A stretch of 64,000 nucleotides of DNA from Microtetraspora fusca (lineage in GTDB: Bacteria > Actinomycetota > Actinomycetes > Streptosporangiales > Streptosporangiaceae), in NCBI RefSeq assembly GCF_001570365.1, contig NZ_BBYK01000045.1, positions 186,001 to 250,000 on the forward strand, written 5' to 3'. Below are positions 26,530-35,097 of the stretch, piece after piece. The first letter of the stretch is position 1; every line of letters begins with the position of its first letter. The translations under genes and the position numbers were made by a program. The notes below the pieces were generated by a model that saw nothing but the letters and a program-made list of their open reading frames with translations, had not been told where the DNA came from and did no database searches.

Positions 26530-27180
26530 TCAAGAGGAGTTCTTGACGCTGGCCGCATATTTGTCGACGTACTCCTGGCCGGACAGGTCGCGGATCCCGG
26601 CCATGATCTCGTCGGTGACCCGGCGCCGATCGCGGGCGTTGCCCGGGTCGCCGGTGTAGACGGTCGGGGCGCCGAGCCGTACCCCGATGCGGGTGATCCT
26701 CGGCACGGTGGCTCCCGGGGGCAGCACGCGGTCGACCCCCTTCATGGCGACCGGGATGACCGGGGCGCCGGTGGTGAGCGCGAGCCAGGCCACGCCGATC
26801 TTGCCCTTGTAGAGACGGCCGTCGGGGGAGCGGGTGCCCTCGGGATAGATGCCGAAGAGCTCGCCCTCCTTGAGCACCTGCGCGGCGGCGTCCAGCATGG
26901 CCTGCGCGGCGCCGGCGCTCTCCCGGTCGATGGCCAGGTTGCCCGTGGTGCGCATGAACATCGCCGTCAGCGGGTTGCCGGTGAAGTACTCGTTCTTGGC
27001 GACGAACGTCACCTTCCGCGGCAGCAGCGCCGGGAGGAAGAACGAGTCGAGGATGGACAGGTGGTTGGACGCGAGGATCGCGGGTCCGGTCTGGGGCACG
27101 TGCTCCCTGCCCTCGACCACCGGGCGCCACAGCAGCCGCACGGTGGGCGCGCTGACAATCTTGGCGATGCGGTAGAGCAC
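26530..27180 (-). CDS. plsC: 1-acyl-glycerol-3-phosphate acyltransferase (PlsC family)
   Basis: 216-residue phospholipid acyltransferase. The catalytic HX4D motif is SNHLSILDS near residue 37, and the glycerol-phosphate-binding block is FGIYPEGTRSPDG near residue 105. GTG 27180 is chosen because AAGGAG lies 5 bp upstream and the N-terminal VLYRIAKIV helix is typical; the frame extends further up without conservation. It acts at the membrane in phosphatidic acid or related lipid synthesis. Confidence 0.9.
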   Translation of the reverse strand: MLYRIAKIVSAPTVRLLWRPVVEGREHVPQTGPAILASNHLSILDSFFLPALLPRKVTFVAKNEYFTGNPLTAMFMRTTGNLAIDRESAGAAQAMLDAAAQVLKEGELFGIYPEGTRSPDGRLYKGKIGVAWLALTTGAPVIPVAMKGVDRVLPPGATVPRITRIGVRLGAPTVYTGDPGNARDRRRVTDEIMAGIRDLSGQEYVDKYAASVKNSS

Positions 27181-27319
27181 GGGCACTCCTTCGGATCTCC
27201 GCCGGTCCGGCCTGCGTGGGGCGACGATGCGATCAACCCTAAGCCAGCGCGGGGTGTGACCGCTCTGCGCGCCGCGTCCCAAGGTTCCGTACCGCTTGGC
27301 CTGATCGTCCTTGGATGGC

Positions 27320-27356
27320 GAGAACCCCCACGAGAACGAGTCTCGCGGGGGTTCTC
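27320..27356. terminator. long orphan hairpin
   Basis: Two 16-base arms, GAGAACCCCCACGAGA and TCTCGCGGGGGTTCTC, pair with a single G-T-type mismatch around a 5-base loop, followed by CACGTTT. Stem strength fits an intrinsic terminator, but no gene ends nearby on either strand: plsC starts 140 bp away and reads leftward. It could be left over from a lost gene. Confidence 0.5.
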
Positions 27357-27548
27357 CACGTTTAGGCCGATGTGGTGGTCGCCTCCTCGGCGAGAGGCAC
27401 AACACGGCTCCAGCCGAACGGTATTCCGTGAAGGCGGTAATTGCGGCCCGGGGGACACATCCACATCGGCAGTTCCAAGCCTATAGGACGACCGGCCGTG
27501 GTCATTCCGGCTCCCCCGGATTCACAGCCTCCCCACAGTCAATTCGTT

Positions 27549-27562
27549 ATATAGCGCTATAT
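27549..27562. promoter_or_regulatory. 14-bp perfect palindrome, possible operator
   Basis: ATATAGCGCTATAT is a perfect palindrome within an AT-rich island, 336 bp upstream of the TetR-family gene. Repressor half-sites of GntR or TetR type can look like this. No gene start lies close, so the target is unclear. Confidence 0.35.
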
Positions 27563-27897
27563 CCGCTTTGTCAGGATTTGTCGTGACGAGAAGTGGGGCG
27601 TGGTGTGGCGGTTCTGGACGCTTCGGCGCCGGGGGCGATGCCGTGAAGGGCGGCGTGTCGCCGAGGGTGGTCCCGGCGTTCGCGGGCTGCTGCGCCTGCT
27701 CGGCGGCTCCTCTGGGGGCCGGGCGGGTCTCGTCGCCCGGCTGTGCCGTGATCGGTCCGGCCGGCGGGCTCCTCCTGGGCCGGGTCGGCCTCGCCGGTCG
27801 GCTGTACCCGCTCCCTGATCGACGTGCAAGGCGCGGCGCGCTCGCGTGAATCGGCGCGAAGCCGCAGCCGATCGAACCGGCCGGTACCATCTGCGAC

Positions 27898-28497
27898 ATG
27901 CCGGTTCCCAAGGGCTCGACGATCGACCCGGAGCGCACACGCGCCGCCATCCTCGAAGCGGCCACTTCGGTCCTGTACGAGCGCGGACTCGACGGCATCG
28001 GCGTGGCCGAGCTGTGCGCCCGCATCGGGGTGTCAAAGGAGACGCTCTACCGGCACTTCGGCACGAAGGACGGGCTGGTCGAGGCCATGCTCCAGGCGCG
28101 CAGCGACCGGGTGACGCGCTGGCTCGCCGGGGTGGTCGCGACCGCCGGGGACGACCCGCGCGACCAGCTCAGCGCCGTGTTCGACGCTCTCCAGGAGTGG
28201 TACGACGATCCGGTCTTCCGCGGCTGCGCGATGCTGAACGCGGCCGCCCAGCACCATGTGGAGGCCGTACGCGCCATCACGGCGCGTCATCTCGACCGCT
28301 ACCTCGAACTTCTGACCGGCATCGCCGAGCGAGCCGGAGCCGCCGACCCAGGTGTCCTCGGGCGGCAACTGCTCATGCTGGTCGAGGGCGCGACCGTCGT
28401 CGCCGCGCATCACGGCGCAGCCGGAGCGGGGGAGCACGCCCGCCAGGCCGCGCACGCTCTGCTGTCCGCCGCCTCCGGGACCGCCCCTCACCGCTAG
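27898..28497 (+). CDS. TetR/AcrR family transcriptional regulator
   Basis: 199 residues. Helix-turn-helix at about residues 33-54 (GVAELCARIGVSKETLYRHFGTKDGL); the C-terminal helical domain carries FRGCAMLNAAAQ, seen in the TetR_C group with YcdC/LfrR-like members. No divergent or adjacent co-directional target is obvious. A strong terminator follows downstream at 28637-28677. Confidence 0.88.
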   Translation: MPVPKGSTIDPERTRAAILEAATSVLYERGLDGIGVAELCARIGVSKETLYRHFGTKDGLVEAMLQARSDRVTRWLAGVVATAGDDPRDQLSAVFDALQEWYDDPVFRGCAMLNAAAQHHVEAVRAITARHLDRYLELLTGIAERAGAADPGVLGRQLLMLVEGATVVAAHHGAAGAGEHARQAAHALLSAASGTAPHR

Positions 28498-28636
28498 ACC
28501 ACGACGCCGCGCGAGTTTCCTCCACGTCCATCGCCAGGCGAAGACCTCGGCCGCCCCGCCGCGGGCGGGGTTCGCGGGCGGAGGAGAAACCGCCAGGGCG
28601 CCGACCTGGTCGGGGCCAGGCTCAGAGGGGCGGAAC

Positions 28637-28677
28637 GACGAAGAGCCGCCCCCCATCACATGGGGCGGCCCTTCGTC
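28637..28677 (+). terminator. rho-independent terminator after the TetR gene
   Basis: GACGAAGAGCCGCCCC and GGGGCGGCCCTTCGTC form a 16-bp stem with one mismatch and a short CCATCACAT loop, followed by TTGG. It is 140 bp after the TetR stop and insulates the following acetyltransferase gene. Confidence 0.75.
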
Positions 28678-28812
28678 TTGGAAGAGAGAACGCACCTGTG
28701 TGACGCCCCACCCCCGCGGAGGGTTCACACGGCGGCTCCGCGCCCCCGCCGTCTCGCGGACGGCCCTTCGGGCCCCTCACGCCAGGGGGCGCCGCGCCGG
28801 TACGGTGAACAG

Positions 28813-29376
28813 GTGATCGAGACCGAGCGACTGGTTCTGCGGCGCTGGCGGGAGACGGACCGTGAGCCGTTCGCGGCGTTGAACGCGGACCCCGAGGTGA
28901 TGGAGTACTTCCCGTCCACCCTGACGAAAGAGCAGAGCGACGCGCTCGCCGACCGCCTTGAGGCGGAGTTCGACGAGTGTGGCTTCGGCCTGTGGGCCGT
29001 CGAGCTGTCGGGGGAGTTCATCGGCTTCACCGGCCTGTCCGTACCGCGGTTCACCGCGCATTTCACGCCCTGTGTGGAGGTCGGCTGGCGGCTGGCCCGC
29101 TCCGCCTGGGGCCACGGCTACGCGAGCGAGGCGGCGCGCGCCGCCCTCGACCACGGCTTCGGGACGATCGGCCTGAAGGAGATCGTCTCGTTCACCGCCG
29201 TCGTGAACACGCGGTCCCGCCGGGTGATGGAACGCATCGGGATGCGGCACGACCCGGGCGGCGACTTCGACCACCCGGCCCTGGCGGAGGGCAGCCCGCT
29301 ACGCCGACACGTCCTCTACCGGATCGGCGCGGAGGTTTTCCGCTCGGGGAACGGGACGGTTTCCGCGCGGCGGTAG
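28813..29376 (+). CDS. GNAT acetyltransferase (RimJ/RimL type)
   Basis: 187 residues, starting at GTG 28813 (MIETERLVLRRW, the usual start of RimJ/RimL-like proteins). Acetyl-CoA-binding region: VEVGWRLARSAWGHGYASEAARAALDHGF near residues 90-118, then GLKEIVSFTAVVNTRSRRVMERIGM. Likely modifies a protein N-terminus or small amine. The RBS is weak. The 3' end overlaps the convergent RibD-like gene by 61 bp. Confidence 0.88.
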   Translation: MIETERLVLRRWRETDREPFAALNADPEVMEYFPSTLTKEQSDALADRLEAEFDECGFGLWAVELSGEFIGFTGLSVPRFTAHFTPCVEVGWRLARSAWGHGYASEAARAALDHGFGTIGLKEIVSFTAVVNTRSRRVMERIGMRHDPGGDFDHPALAEGSPLRRHVLYRIGAEVFRSGNGTVSARR

Positions 29377-29939
29377 CTGCACATCAGCACGCCGGAGCCC
29401 GATGTCGCCGAATGGGTCAGCCGTAGTCCGAGCGGGGTGTCACCGCTGAAGAGTCTCTTCCCGCCGCCGACCACGATGGGATAGGTCAAGAGCACGAACT
29501 CGTCGATCAGTGTTTCGCGCAGCAGTACGGGGATCAGGCCGCTGCTGCCCCAGACGCTGATCCGGTTGTGCCGCTCCTTCAGTCGAAGGACCTGCTTGAC
29601 CACATCATCCCCGTTGAGCACCGTGGAGTTGTTCCACTGTGCCGTCCGCAGCGTCCGTGACACGACGTACTTGGGCTGGCTGTTCAGTTTGGCGGTTCTC
29701 GGATCTGCCGGATCGGCTCCGGGCCAGTAGCCGGCGAACAGTTGGTAGGTCCTTCGGCCGAGCAGGAGCGCGTCCGCGCTCAACACCGACTCGGTGGTCT
29801 GCTGATCGACCATCGGATCCGCGTACGGCTGCGTCCAGCCGCCAAGCTCGAACCCGCCGTCACGGTCCTCGTCTTGCAGGCCGGGCGCCTGAATCACGCC
29901 ATCGAGTGTGACGAACGCCGTCACAACGATCTTCCCCAT
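29316..29939 (-). CDS. dihydrofolate reductase/RibD C-terminal domain protein
   Basis: 207 residues of the YyaP/YwjB type. N-terminal GKIVVTAFVTLDGVIQAPG, then LLLGRRTYQLFAGYWP, SVWGSSGLIPVLLRETLIDEF and TYPIVVGGGKRLFSG, the NADPH-binding and fold motifs of the RibD C-terminal family. A reductase of pteridine- or pyrimidine-like substrates is likely; many members are uncharacterised. Convergent overlap of 61 bp with the GNAT gene. Confidence 0.88.
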   Translation of the reverse strand: MGKIVVTAFVTLDGVIQAPGLQDEDRDGGFELGGWTQPYADPMVDQQTTESVLSADALLLGRRTYQLFAGYWPGADPADPRTAKLNSQPKYVVSRTLRTAQWNNSTVLNGDDVVKQVLRLKERHNRISVWGSSGLIPVLLRETLIDEFVLLTYPIVVGGGKRLFSGDTPLGLRLTHSATSGSGVLMCSYRRAETVPFPERKTSAPIR

Positions 29940-29997
29940 CTGGTTCCCTTCTAGGACTTGTCTCCTGCTGCCACGAGATCGCGGGGTCGAGGTGGTG

Positions 29998-30519
29998 TCA
30001 TCGGTCGGCGCCGAGGGCGGCCAGGACAGGGGCGGGCGTTCGTTCCGCGAGCCGCCGCCGGAAGTCGAGCACGCCGACCCAGGTCGGCCGCAGGGCGATG
30101 CGCACCATGCGTAGGCCGGGTTGATCGATCGCCCGGATGTAGGCGGCGCCGGCGTCCTCGCCCATCATCCCGCGCTGCATCGTCGCGTACTCGGGGAGGA
30201 CGCCCTCCGCTTCGGTCAGCGTGACCTGCCCGCGAAGCATGAGTACCTGCGGGGGAGCGTCGGTGGTGTCGATGCAAATGGCGACGTCGGGGCGTGCACG
30301 CAGATCCCGGATCTTGTACGTGCCGGCGAACGCGGCGATGACCAGTTCGTCGCCGGTCCACAGGAAGTTGACCGGGATCAGCCGTGGCGTCCCGTCCTTG
30401 CCGGTGTAGGCCAGGCGCGCCACAAGGGCCGTGGTGAGCAGGTGCTGCGCCGTGGACGTGTGCAGCAGTCGTAGGTCACCTTGCGGCAGGTTCGCGGCTT
30501 CGCTGTCAGGGAGGCTCAT
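29998..30519 (-). CDS. pyridoxamine 5'-phosphate oxidase-like FMN/F420-binding protein
   Basis: 173 residues with a split-barrel flavin-binding fold: VARLAYTGKDGTPRLIPVNFLWTGDELVIAA, then TYKIRDLRARPDVAICIDT and PPQVLMLRGQVTL. ATG 30519 is used; a longer frame to 30555 lacks conservation. It is divergent from an HxlR gene, so it is the likely target of that repressor. A redox or stress-related reductase is the best guess. Confidence 0.85.
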   Translation of the reverse strand: MSLPDSEAANLPQGDLRLLHTSTAQHLLTTALVARLAYTGKDGTPRLIPVNFLWTGDELVIAAFAGTYKIRDLRARPDVAICIDTTDAPPQVLMLRGQVTLTEAEGVLPEYATMQRGMMGEDAGAAYIRAIDQPGLRMVRIALRPTWVGVLDFRRRLAERTPAPVLAALGADR

Positions 30520-30596
30520 AATCCTCAACGTAGGGGGCATACTCCTAAAAAACAAGTAGGGGTCCTAATTAAGGATTATTGCTCTAGGATGGGGGC
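30520..30596. promoter_or_regulatory. divergent promoter/operator region of the PPOX and HxlR genes
   Basis: 77-bp AT-rich intergenic stretch. CTCCTA...TAGGGG and CCTAATTAAGG are imperfect inverted repeats near 30542-30578, and a TAGGAT hexamer precedes the HxlR start by 6 bp. HxlR proteins commonly bind such divergent regions; this assignment is from layout. Confidence 0.45.
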
Positions 30597-31253
30597 ATGA
30601 GCCGTAGCTATGGCGATCTGTGTGGTGTGGCGCGCGGGCTGGACGTCGTCGGGGAACGGTGGGCGCTGCTGGTGGTTCGAGACCTCCTGCTCGGTCCCAA
30701 ACGCTTCAGCGACCTGCTCGGCGGCCTGCCCGGCGTGAGTCCCAACGTGCTGAGCCAGCGGCTGCGCGAGCTCGCCGAGCACGGCGTCATCCAGCGCCGC
30801 GACCTCGGGCCGCCGGCCCGAGTCCACCTGTACGAGCTCACCGAACGGGGTCGCGGACTCGAACCCGTCTTGCTCGAACTCGGCCGATGGGGAAGCCATG
30901 CACCGCCCCCGCCTGAAGGCGTGTTCGGCATCGACTCCCTGCTGCTGGGCATCAAGGCGGGCTTCGACCCGGCACGAGCCGCCGACCTGCGCGGCGTCTA
31001 CGAATTTCGCGTCGGCGCCGACACCTACCTCGCCGAAGTCGCCGACGACGCGGTCAAGGTCAGCCGCGGGTCGGCAACCGGACGGCCCGACGCCGCTCTC
31101 ACCGTGGACGCGGACACGCTCCGTGCCGTGTGCGATCACCGGATGACCGTCGATGACGCCACCCGGTCCGGCCTCATGTGTCTCGACGGCGAAGAAGACG
31201 CCCAGCAGCGCATCCTCGACCTCCTCCTGACACCATTCACCCCCAACCGTTAG
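30597..31253 (+). CDS. HxlR-type regulator with C-terminal SCP2-like domain
   Basis: 218 residues. The N-terminal winged helix (about 8-100) has DVVGERWALLVVRDLLLGPKRF, SPNVLSQRLRELAEHGVI and VHLYELTERGRGLEPVL, a clear HxlR/MarR-like domain. The C-terminal half (about 115-218) resembles an SCP2 sterol-carrier fold (YEFRVGADTYLAEV, DAALTVDADTLRAV, GEEDAQQRILDLL), likely a ligand-sensing domain. Divergent from a flavin-binding protein gene. Confidence 0.88.
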   Translation: MSRSYGDLCGVARGLDVVGERWALLVVRDLLLGPKRFSDLLGGLPGVSPNVLSQRLRELAEHGVIQRRDLGPPARVHLYELTERGRGLEPVLLELGRWGSHAPPPPEGVFGIDSLLLGIKAGFDPARAADLRGVYEFRVGADTYLAEVADDAVKVSRGSATGRPDAALTVDADTLRAVCDHRMTVDDATRSGLMCLDGEEDAQQRILDLLLTPFTPNR

Positions 31254-31348
31254 AAGGTCTTCGGCGCCCTCCGTGCACAGGTGCCGTCAGGCTGCGTTGA
31301 GGTCCGGGCGGGTGCGCATGTCGAGGCGGAACCGTCCGTACGGGTTGA

Positions 31349-31810
<462 letters not shown>

Positions 31811-31891
31811 ACAGCTTCATACACACGCGTACCTCCTGGGCGGGCTTCGCTGTTCAACGCGGCCGCGTCCAGGCCGCCTTATGCACTGTAG

Positions 31892-31907
31892 ATACCCCCC
31901 GGGGTAT
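31892..31907. promoter_or_regulatory. CstR/CsoR-type operator 2
   Basis: ATACCCCCCGGGGTAT, 18 bp upstream of the rhodanese start. It matches operator 1 and marks a separate controlled promoter. Confidence 0.78.
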
Positions 31908-31925
31908 GAGAAAGCGAGGTCACCG

Positions 31926-32516
31926 ATGACCACGAATGCCGCATCCTCCACCGTTGACGTGACCACAGCGCGTGCGCTGATCGAGTCCGATCCCGACGTG
32001 CTCGTCGTCGACGTGCGGACTCCTGCGGAGTTCGAGACCGCGCACATCGACGGCGCCGTCAACCTGCCGCTCGACCAGGTCGACGCCCACCTGCGCCGGA
32101 TCGTCGCCGATGCGGGCGGGACGATGCTGCTGATCTGCCAGTCGGGCAACCGTGCCACCCAGGCGCAGAAGAAGCTCTGTGAGGCAGGGCTGCCCGGCAC
32201 GGCCGTGCTGTCGGGTGGGATGAACTCCTGGATCGCCTCCGGCGCACCCGTCGTCCGCGGCAGGCAGAAGTGGAGCCTTGAGCGTCAGGTGCGGCTCGTC
32301 GCGGGCGGCATCGTGCTGACGTCCATCGTGGCCGACCTGTGGCTGCCCGGAGCGCGGTACGTGGGCGCCTTCGTCGGTGCGGGCCTGGTCTTCGCCGCCG
32401 TGAGCGACACCTGTGCGATGGGCATGCTGCTCGCTCGACTGCCTTACAACCGCGGCAGGGCCGACGCCGCCGAAGCGATGGCCTGCATCGTCACGCCTGC
32501 CCGCTCCCGGAGCTGA
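31926..32516 (+). CDS. membrane-anchored rhodanese (sulfurtransferase, DUF2892)
   Basis: 196 residues. Rhodanese domain at about 10-115 with active-site Cys71 in LLICQSGNRA; two C-terminal membrane helices (about 122-140 and 147-170) with the DUF2892 signature SDTCAMGMLLARLPYN. It transfers sulfane sulfur (persulfide, thiosulfate) at the membrane. Start ATG 31926 follows operator 2. Part of the persulfide detoxification cluster. Confidence 0.9.
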   Translation: MTTNAASSTVDVTTARALIESDPDVLVVDVRTPAEFETAHIDGAVNLPLDQVDAHLRRIVADAGGTMLLICQSGNRATQAQKKLCEAGLPGTAVLSGGMNSWIASGAPVVRGRQKWSLERQVRLVAGGIVLTSIVADLWLPGARYVGAFVGAGLVFAAVSDTCAMGMLLARLPYNRGRADAAEAMACIVTPARSRS

Positions 32517-32560
32517 CCCCTTCTCCCTCGTTTCGTACGGCGGGGCAGCCTGTCGCTTGC

Positions 32561-32576
32561 ATACCCCCGGGGGTAT
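32561..32576. promoter_or_regulatory. CstR/CsoR-type operator 3
   Basis: ATACCCCCGGGGGTAT, a perfect 16-bp palindrome 15 bp upstream of the TauE/SafE gene; third copy of the cluster operator. Confidence 0.78.
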
Positions 32577-32591
32577 TAGGAAGGCAATGCA

Positions 32592-33485
32592 ATGCTCATC
32601 GTGACCCTTGCCGCCGCCGTGGTGGTCGGCCTGACGCTCGGGTTGTTCGGCGGTGGTGGGTCGATCCTCACCGTGCCGTTGCTCGCCTACGTCGCGGGCG
32701 TCCCGACCAAAGCGGCGATCGCCATGTCCCTGTTCGTGGTGGGTGTGACCAGCGCGGTCAGCGCCATCGGGCATGCCCGGGCCGGACGGATCCGCTGGAA
32801 GACCGGGCTGATCTTCGGCGCCGCGGGTATGGCCGGCGCCTACGGCGGCGGCCTGCTCGGGCCGCATCTGCCCGAGGCGCTGCTGATGGCCGCGTTCGCG
32901 CTGATGATGGCCGCCACCGCGATCGCGATGATCCGTGGCCGCAAGACGCCGTCCCCCGGCCGCGCCCGTACGGATCTGCCGATCGCGCAGGTGGTCGTCG
33001 AGGGTGTGGTCGTCGGTGTCGTCACGGGGCTGGTCGGCGCGGGCGGCGGGTTCCTGGTGGTCCCCACACTGGTGCTGCTCGGCGGCCTGCCCATGAGCGT
33101 CGCCGTCGGCACCTCGCTGATCGTCATCGTGATGAAGTCGTTCGCCGGCTTCGCCGGTTACCTGCAAAGCGTCCCCATCGACTGGCCGACCACGCTTTCC
33201 GTCACCGCCGCCGCGGTCGTCGGAGGCCTCGTCGGCGGGCAGCTCGCCGGGCGGATCCAGGCGGACCGCCTCCGCAAGGCGTTCGGCTGGTTCGTGCTCG
33301 TGATGGGCGGGTTCGTGCTGAGCCGGCAGGTGCCGCCGGAGTTGCTCCACTCGGTGTGGGGCCCGGCCGTACTGGTCGCCGTCGCGCTGGTGGCCGTGGC
33401 CGTCGCCGCGTACCTGCTCTTTGTACGCCGGGGACGGCCCACAGGCCGCGCGACGCCGCAGCTGCCGCAGACCGACCGCCGCTGA
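32592..33485 (+). CDS. TauE/SafE family sulfite/sulfur anion exporter
   Basis: 297 residues with about eight membrane helices in two homologous halves. Each half opens with the family glycine motif (GLTLGLFGGGGSILTVPLLAYV; GVVTGLVGAGGGFLVVPTLVLLGG). Likely exports sulfite or a related sulfur anion made by the neighbouring persulfide dioxygenase and rhodaneses. AGGAAGGCAATGCA gives the RBS at ATG 32592, just after operator 3. Confidence 0.9.
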   Translation: MLIVTLAAAVVVGLTLGLFGGGGSILTVPLLAYVAGVPTKAAIAMSLFVVGVTSAVSAIGHARAGRIRWKTGLIFGAAGMAGAYGGGLLGPHLPEALLMAAFALMMAATAIAMIRGRKTPSPGRARTDLPIAQVVVEGVVVGVVTGLVGAGGGFLVVPTLVLLGGLPMSVAVGTSLIVIVMKSFAGFAGYLQSVPIDWPTTLSVTAAAVVGGLVGGQLAGRIQADRLRKAFGWFVLVMGGFVLSRQVPPELLHSVWGPAVLVAVALVAVAVAAYLLFVRRGRPTGRATPQLPQTDRR

Positions 33486-33495
33486 TCAACGCGGC

Positions 33496-33606
33496 GATCC
33501 GAAAGCCGCCTGGTGTGGGCCGTGCCGTCGCTTCGCGCCGGTGTTCGAGGCGGCGGCGGCCCGCGACCCGGACCTCGTGTTCGGCGAGGTCGACAAGGTT
33601 CCGTGA
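33496..33606 (+). pseudogene. thioredoxin remnant
   Basis: A 36-codon frame reads AAWCGPCRRFAPVFEAAAAR then DPDLVFGEVDKVP and stop. It holds the thioredoxin active site WCGPC and the following helix, but the first strand and everything after the third strand are missing and there is no start codon. It lies between the exporter and the metallo-beta-lactamase gene, where functional clusters often carry a complete thioredoxin gene. It is a deletion relic. Confidence 0.75.
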
Positions 33607-33653
33607 GCTCCCCGCCCCGGCTGGGAGCGCGCGACACAACAGAAGGAGATGAA

Positions 33654-35039
33654 ATGATCTTCACGCAGTACTACCTGGACTGCCTGTCCCAGGCGTCGTA
33701 CCTGATCGGAGACGAGACCAGCGGTCGCGCCGTGGTCGTGGACCCCAGGCGCGACGTCTCCGAGTACATCACCGACGCCCAGGCTCATGGGCTGCGGATC
33801 GAAGGCGTGATCAACACGCACTTCCACGCCGACTTCGTCGCCGGCCACCTGGAGCTGGCCGCCCGCACCGGTGCCTGGATCGGCTACGGCCGGCGCGCCG
33901 AGGCCGAGTACCCCGTCCGCAAGCTTTCGGAAGGTGAGCGCATCGAGCTGGGCGAGGTCGTGCTGGAGATCCTCGAAACGCCCGGACACACCCCCGAATC
34001 GATCAGCGTCCTGGTGTACGAGCACGCCGGTGACGCCGTGCCGTACGGGGTGCTCACCGGCGACACGCTGTTCATCGGCGACGTGGGCCGCCCCGACCTG
34101 CTCGCCTCGTTCGGCGTCACCGCCGACGAATTGGGCCGGATGCTCTACGACAGCGTCCAGCGCAAGCTGATGGCGCTCGACGACGAGGTGCGGGTCTTCC
34201 CCGCCCACGGCGCCGGCTCGGCCTGCGGCAAGAACCTGTCCACCGACCGGTGGTCGACGATCGGGCAGCAGCGCCTGGGCAACTACGCCTGCGCGCCGAT
34301 GAGCGAGGAGGAGTTCCTGGCGATCGTCACCGAGGGGCAGCCGTCCGCGCCCGGCTACTTCGCCTTCGACGCCGAGCTCAACCGCAAGAACCGGGTGCTG
34401 CTCGACGCCGACGCGCACGCCCGTCCGCTGGCGACGGAGGAGTTCCTGGCCGCGCGGGCCGCCGGTGCGGTCGTCGTCGACGCCAGGGACGCCCAGGAGT
34501 TCGCGCTCGCGCACCTGCGGGGCTCTCTCAACGTCGCCGCCGACGGGCGCTTCGCCGAGCGGGTCGGTATGGTCGTCAGGCCCGGCAGCGAGATCATCGT
34601 GGTCGCGCCGCAGGGGCGGGAGGACGAGGTCGTCACCCGGCTGGCCAGGATCGGCTTCGACACGGTCACCGGCTATCTGCGCGATCCGGAGGCCGTCTTC
34701 CTCGCCGTGCCCGGCGAGGTCGCCCACTCCTCCAGGGTTACCGTCGCCGAGCTGCGTGAGGCTCTGGGAGGGGGCGAGCCGCCCGTGCTCCTCGACGTGC
34801 GCAACGCCGGGGAGGTCGCCGAGGGCGCCATCGAGTCCTCGATCAACATCCCGCTGGCCGAGCTCGCCGCGCGGCTGACGGAGGTCCCCGCCGACCGCCC
34901 GGTCGTGGTCTACTGCGCGGGCGGCGCCCGCTCGGCCGTCGCGGCCAGCCTGCTCACGCACCACGGGCGTGCGAGGGTGTCCGACCTGCTCGGCGGGTAC
35001 GGCGCATGGCAGCGCGCGCACACGCCTGCCGAGGCCTAG
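33654..35039 (+). CDS. metallo-beta-lactamase/double-rhodanese protein (persulfide dioxygenase-like)
   Basis: 461 residues in CstB-like order. An ETHE1-type metallo-beta-lactamase domain (about 1-245) has H56xH58xD60xxxxH65, TPGHTPES, GDTLFIGDVGRPDL and PAHGAGSACG. A first rhodanese domain (about 260-350) has lost its active-site Cys (VAPQGRE, Ala318-Pro319). A second rhodanese domain (about 370-460) has intact Cys421 (VVYCAGGARS). Expected to oxidise glutathione- or mycothiol-type persulfides to sulfite and thiosulfate. RBS AGAAGGAGATGAA. Last gene of the cluster. Confidence 0.92.
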   Translation: MIFTQYYLDCLSQASYLIGDETSGRAVVVDPRRDVSEYITDAQAHGLRIEGVINTHFHADFVAGHLELAARTGAWIGYGRRAEAEYPVRKLSEGERIELGEVVLEILETPGHTPESISVLVYEHAGDAVPYGVLTGDTLFIGDVGRPDLLASFGVTADELGRMLYDSVQRKLMALDDEVRVFPAHGAGSACGKNLSTDRWSTIGQQRLGNYACAPMSEEEFLAIVTEGQPSAPGYFAFDAELNRKNRVLLDADAHARPLATEEFLAARAAGAVVVDARDAQEFALAHLRGSLNVAADGRFAERVGMVVRPGSEIIVVAPQGREDEVVTRLARIGFDTVTGYLRDPEAVFLAVPGEVAHSSRVTVAELREALGGGEPPVLLDVRNAGEVAEGAIESSINIPLAELAARLTEVPADRPVVVYCAGGARSAVAASLLTHHGRARVSDLLGGYGAWQRAHTPAEA

Positions 35040-35097
35040 ACACTCTCCAGGCCTGGCCGTCGTGGTCGGTTGAGGGCTCGTGTGGTGGGAGAGGCGA

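Larger units (their letters stand above)
27181..27897. other. 717-bp region without a supported gene
   Basis: Between the divergent plsC and TetR genes. It contains one strong hairpin and one 14-bp palindrome, listed separately. Short frames exist on both strands (for example 27568-27849 on plus), but none has a good start with RBS or a recognisable domain. The middle part is very GC-rich, while 27480-27590 is AT-rich. Confidence 0.5.

Noticed and set aside
27568-27849. 93-residue plus-strand frame after the 14-bp palindrome
   Set aside because: Starts with TTG without RBS, and the Cys/Gly-rich composition follows from local GC bias; no family resemblance.
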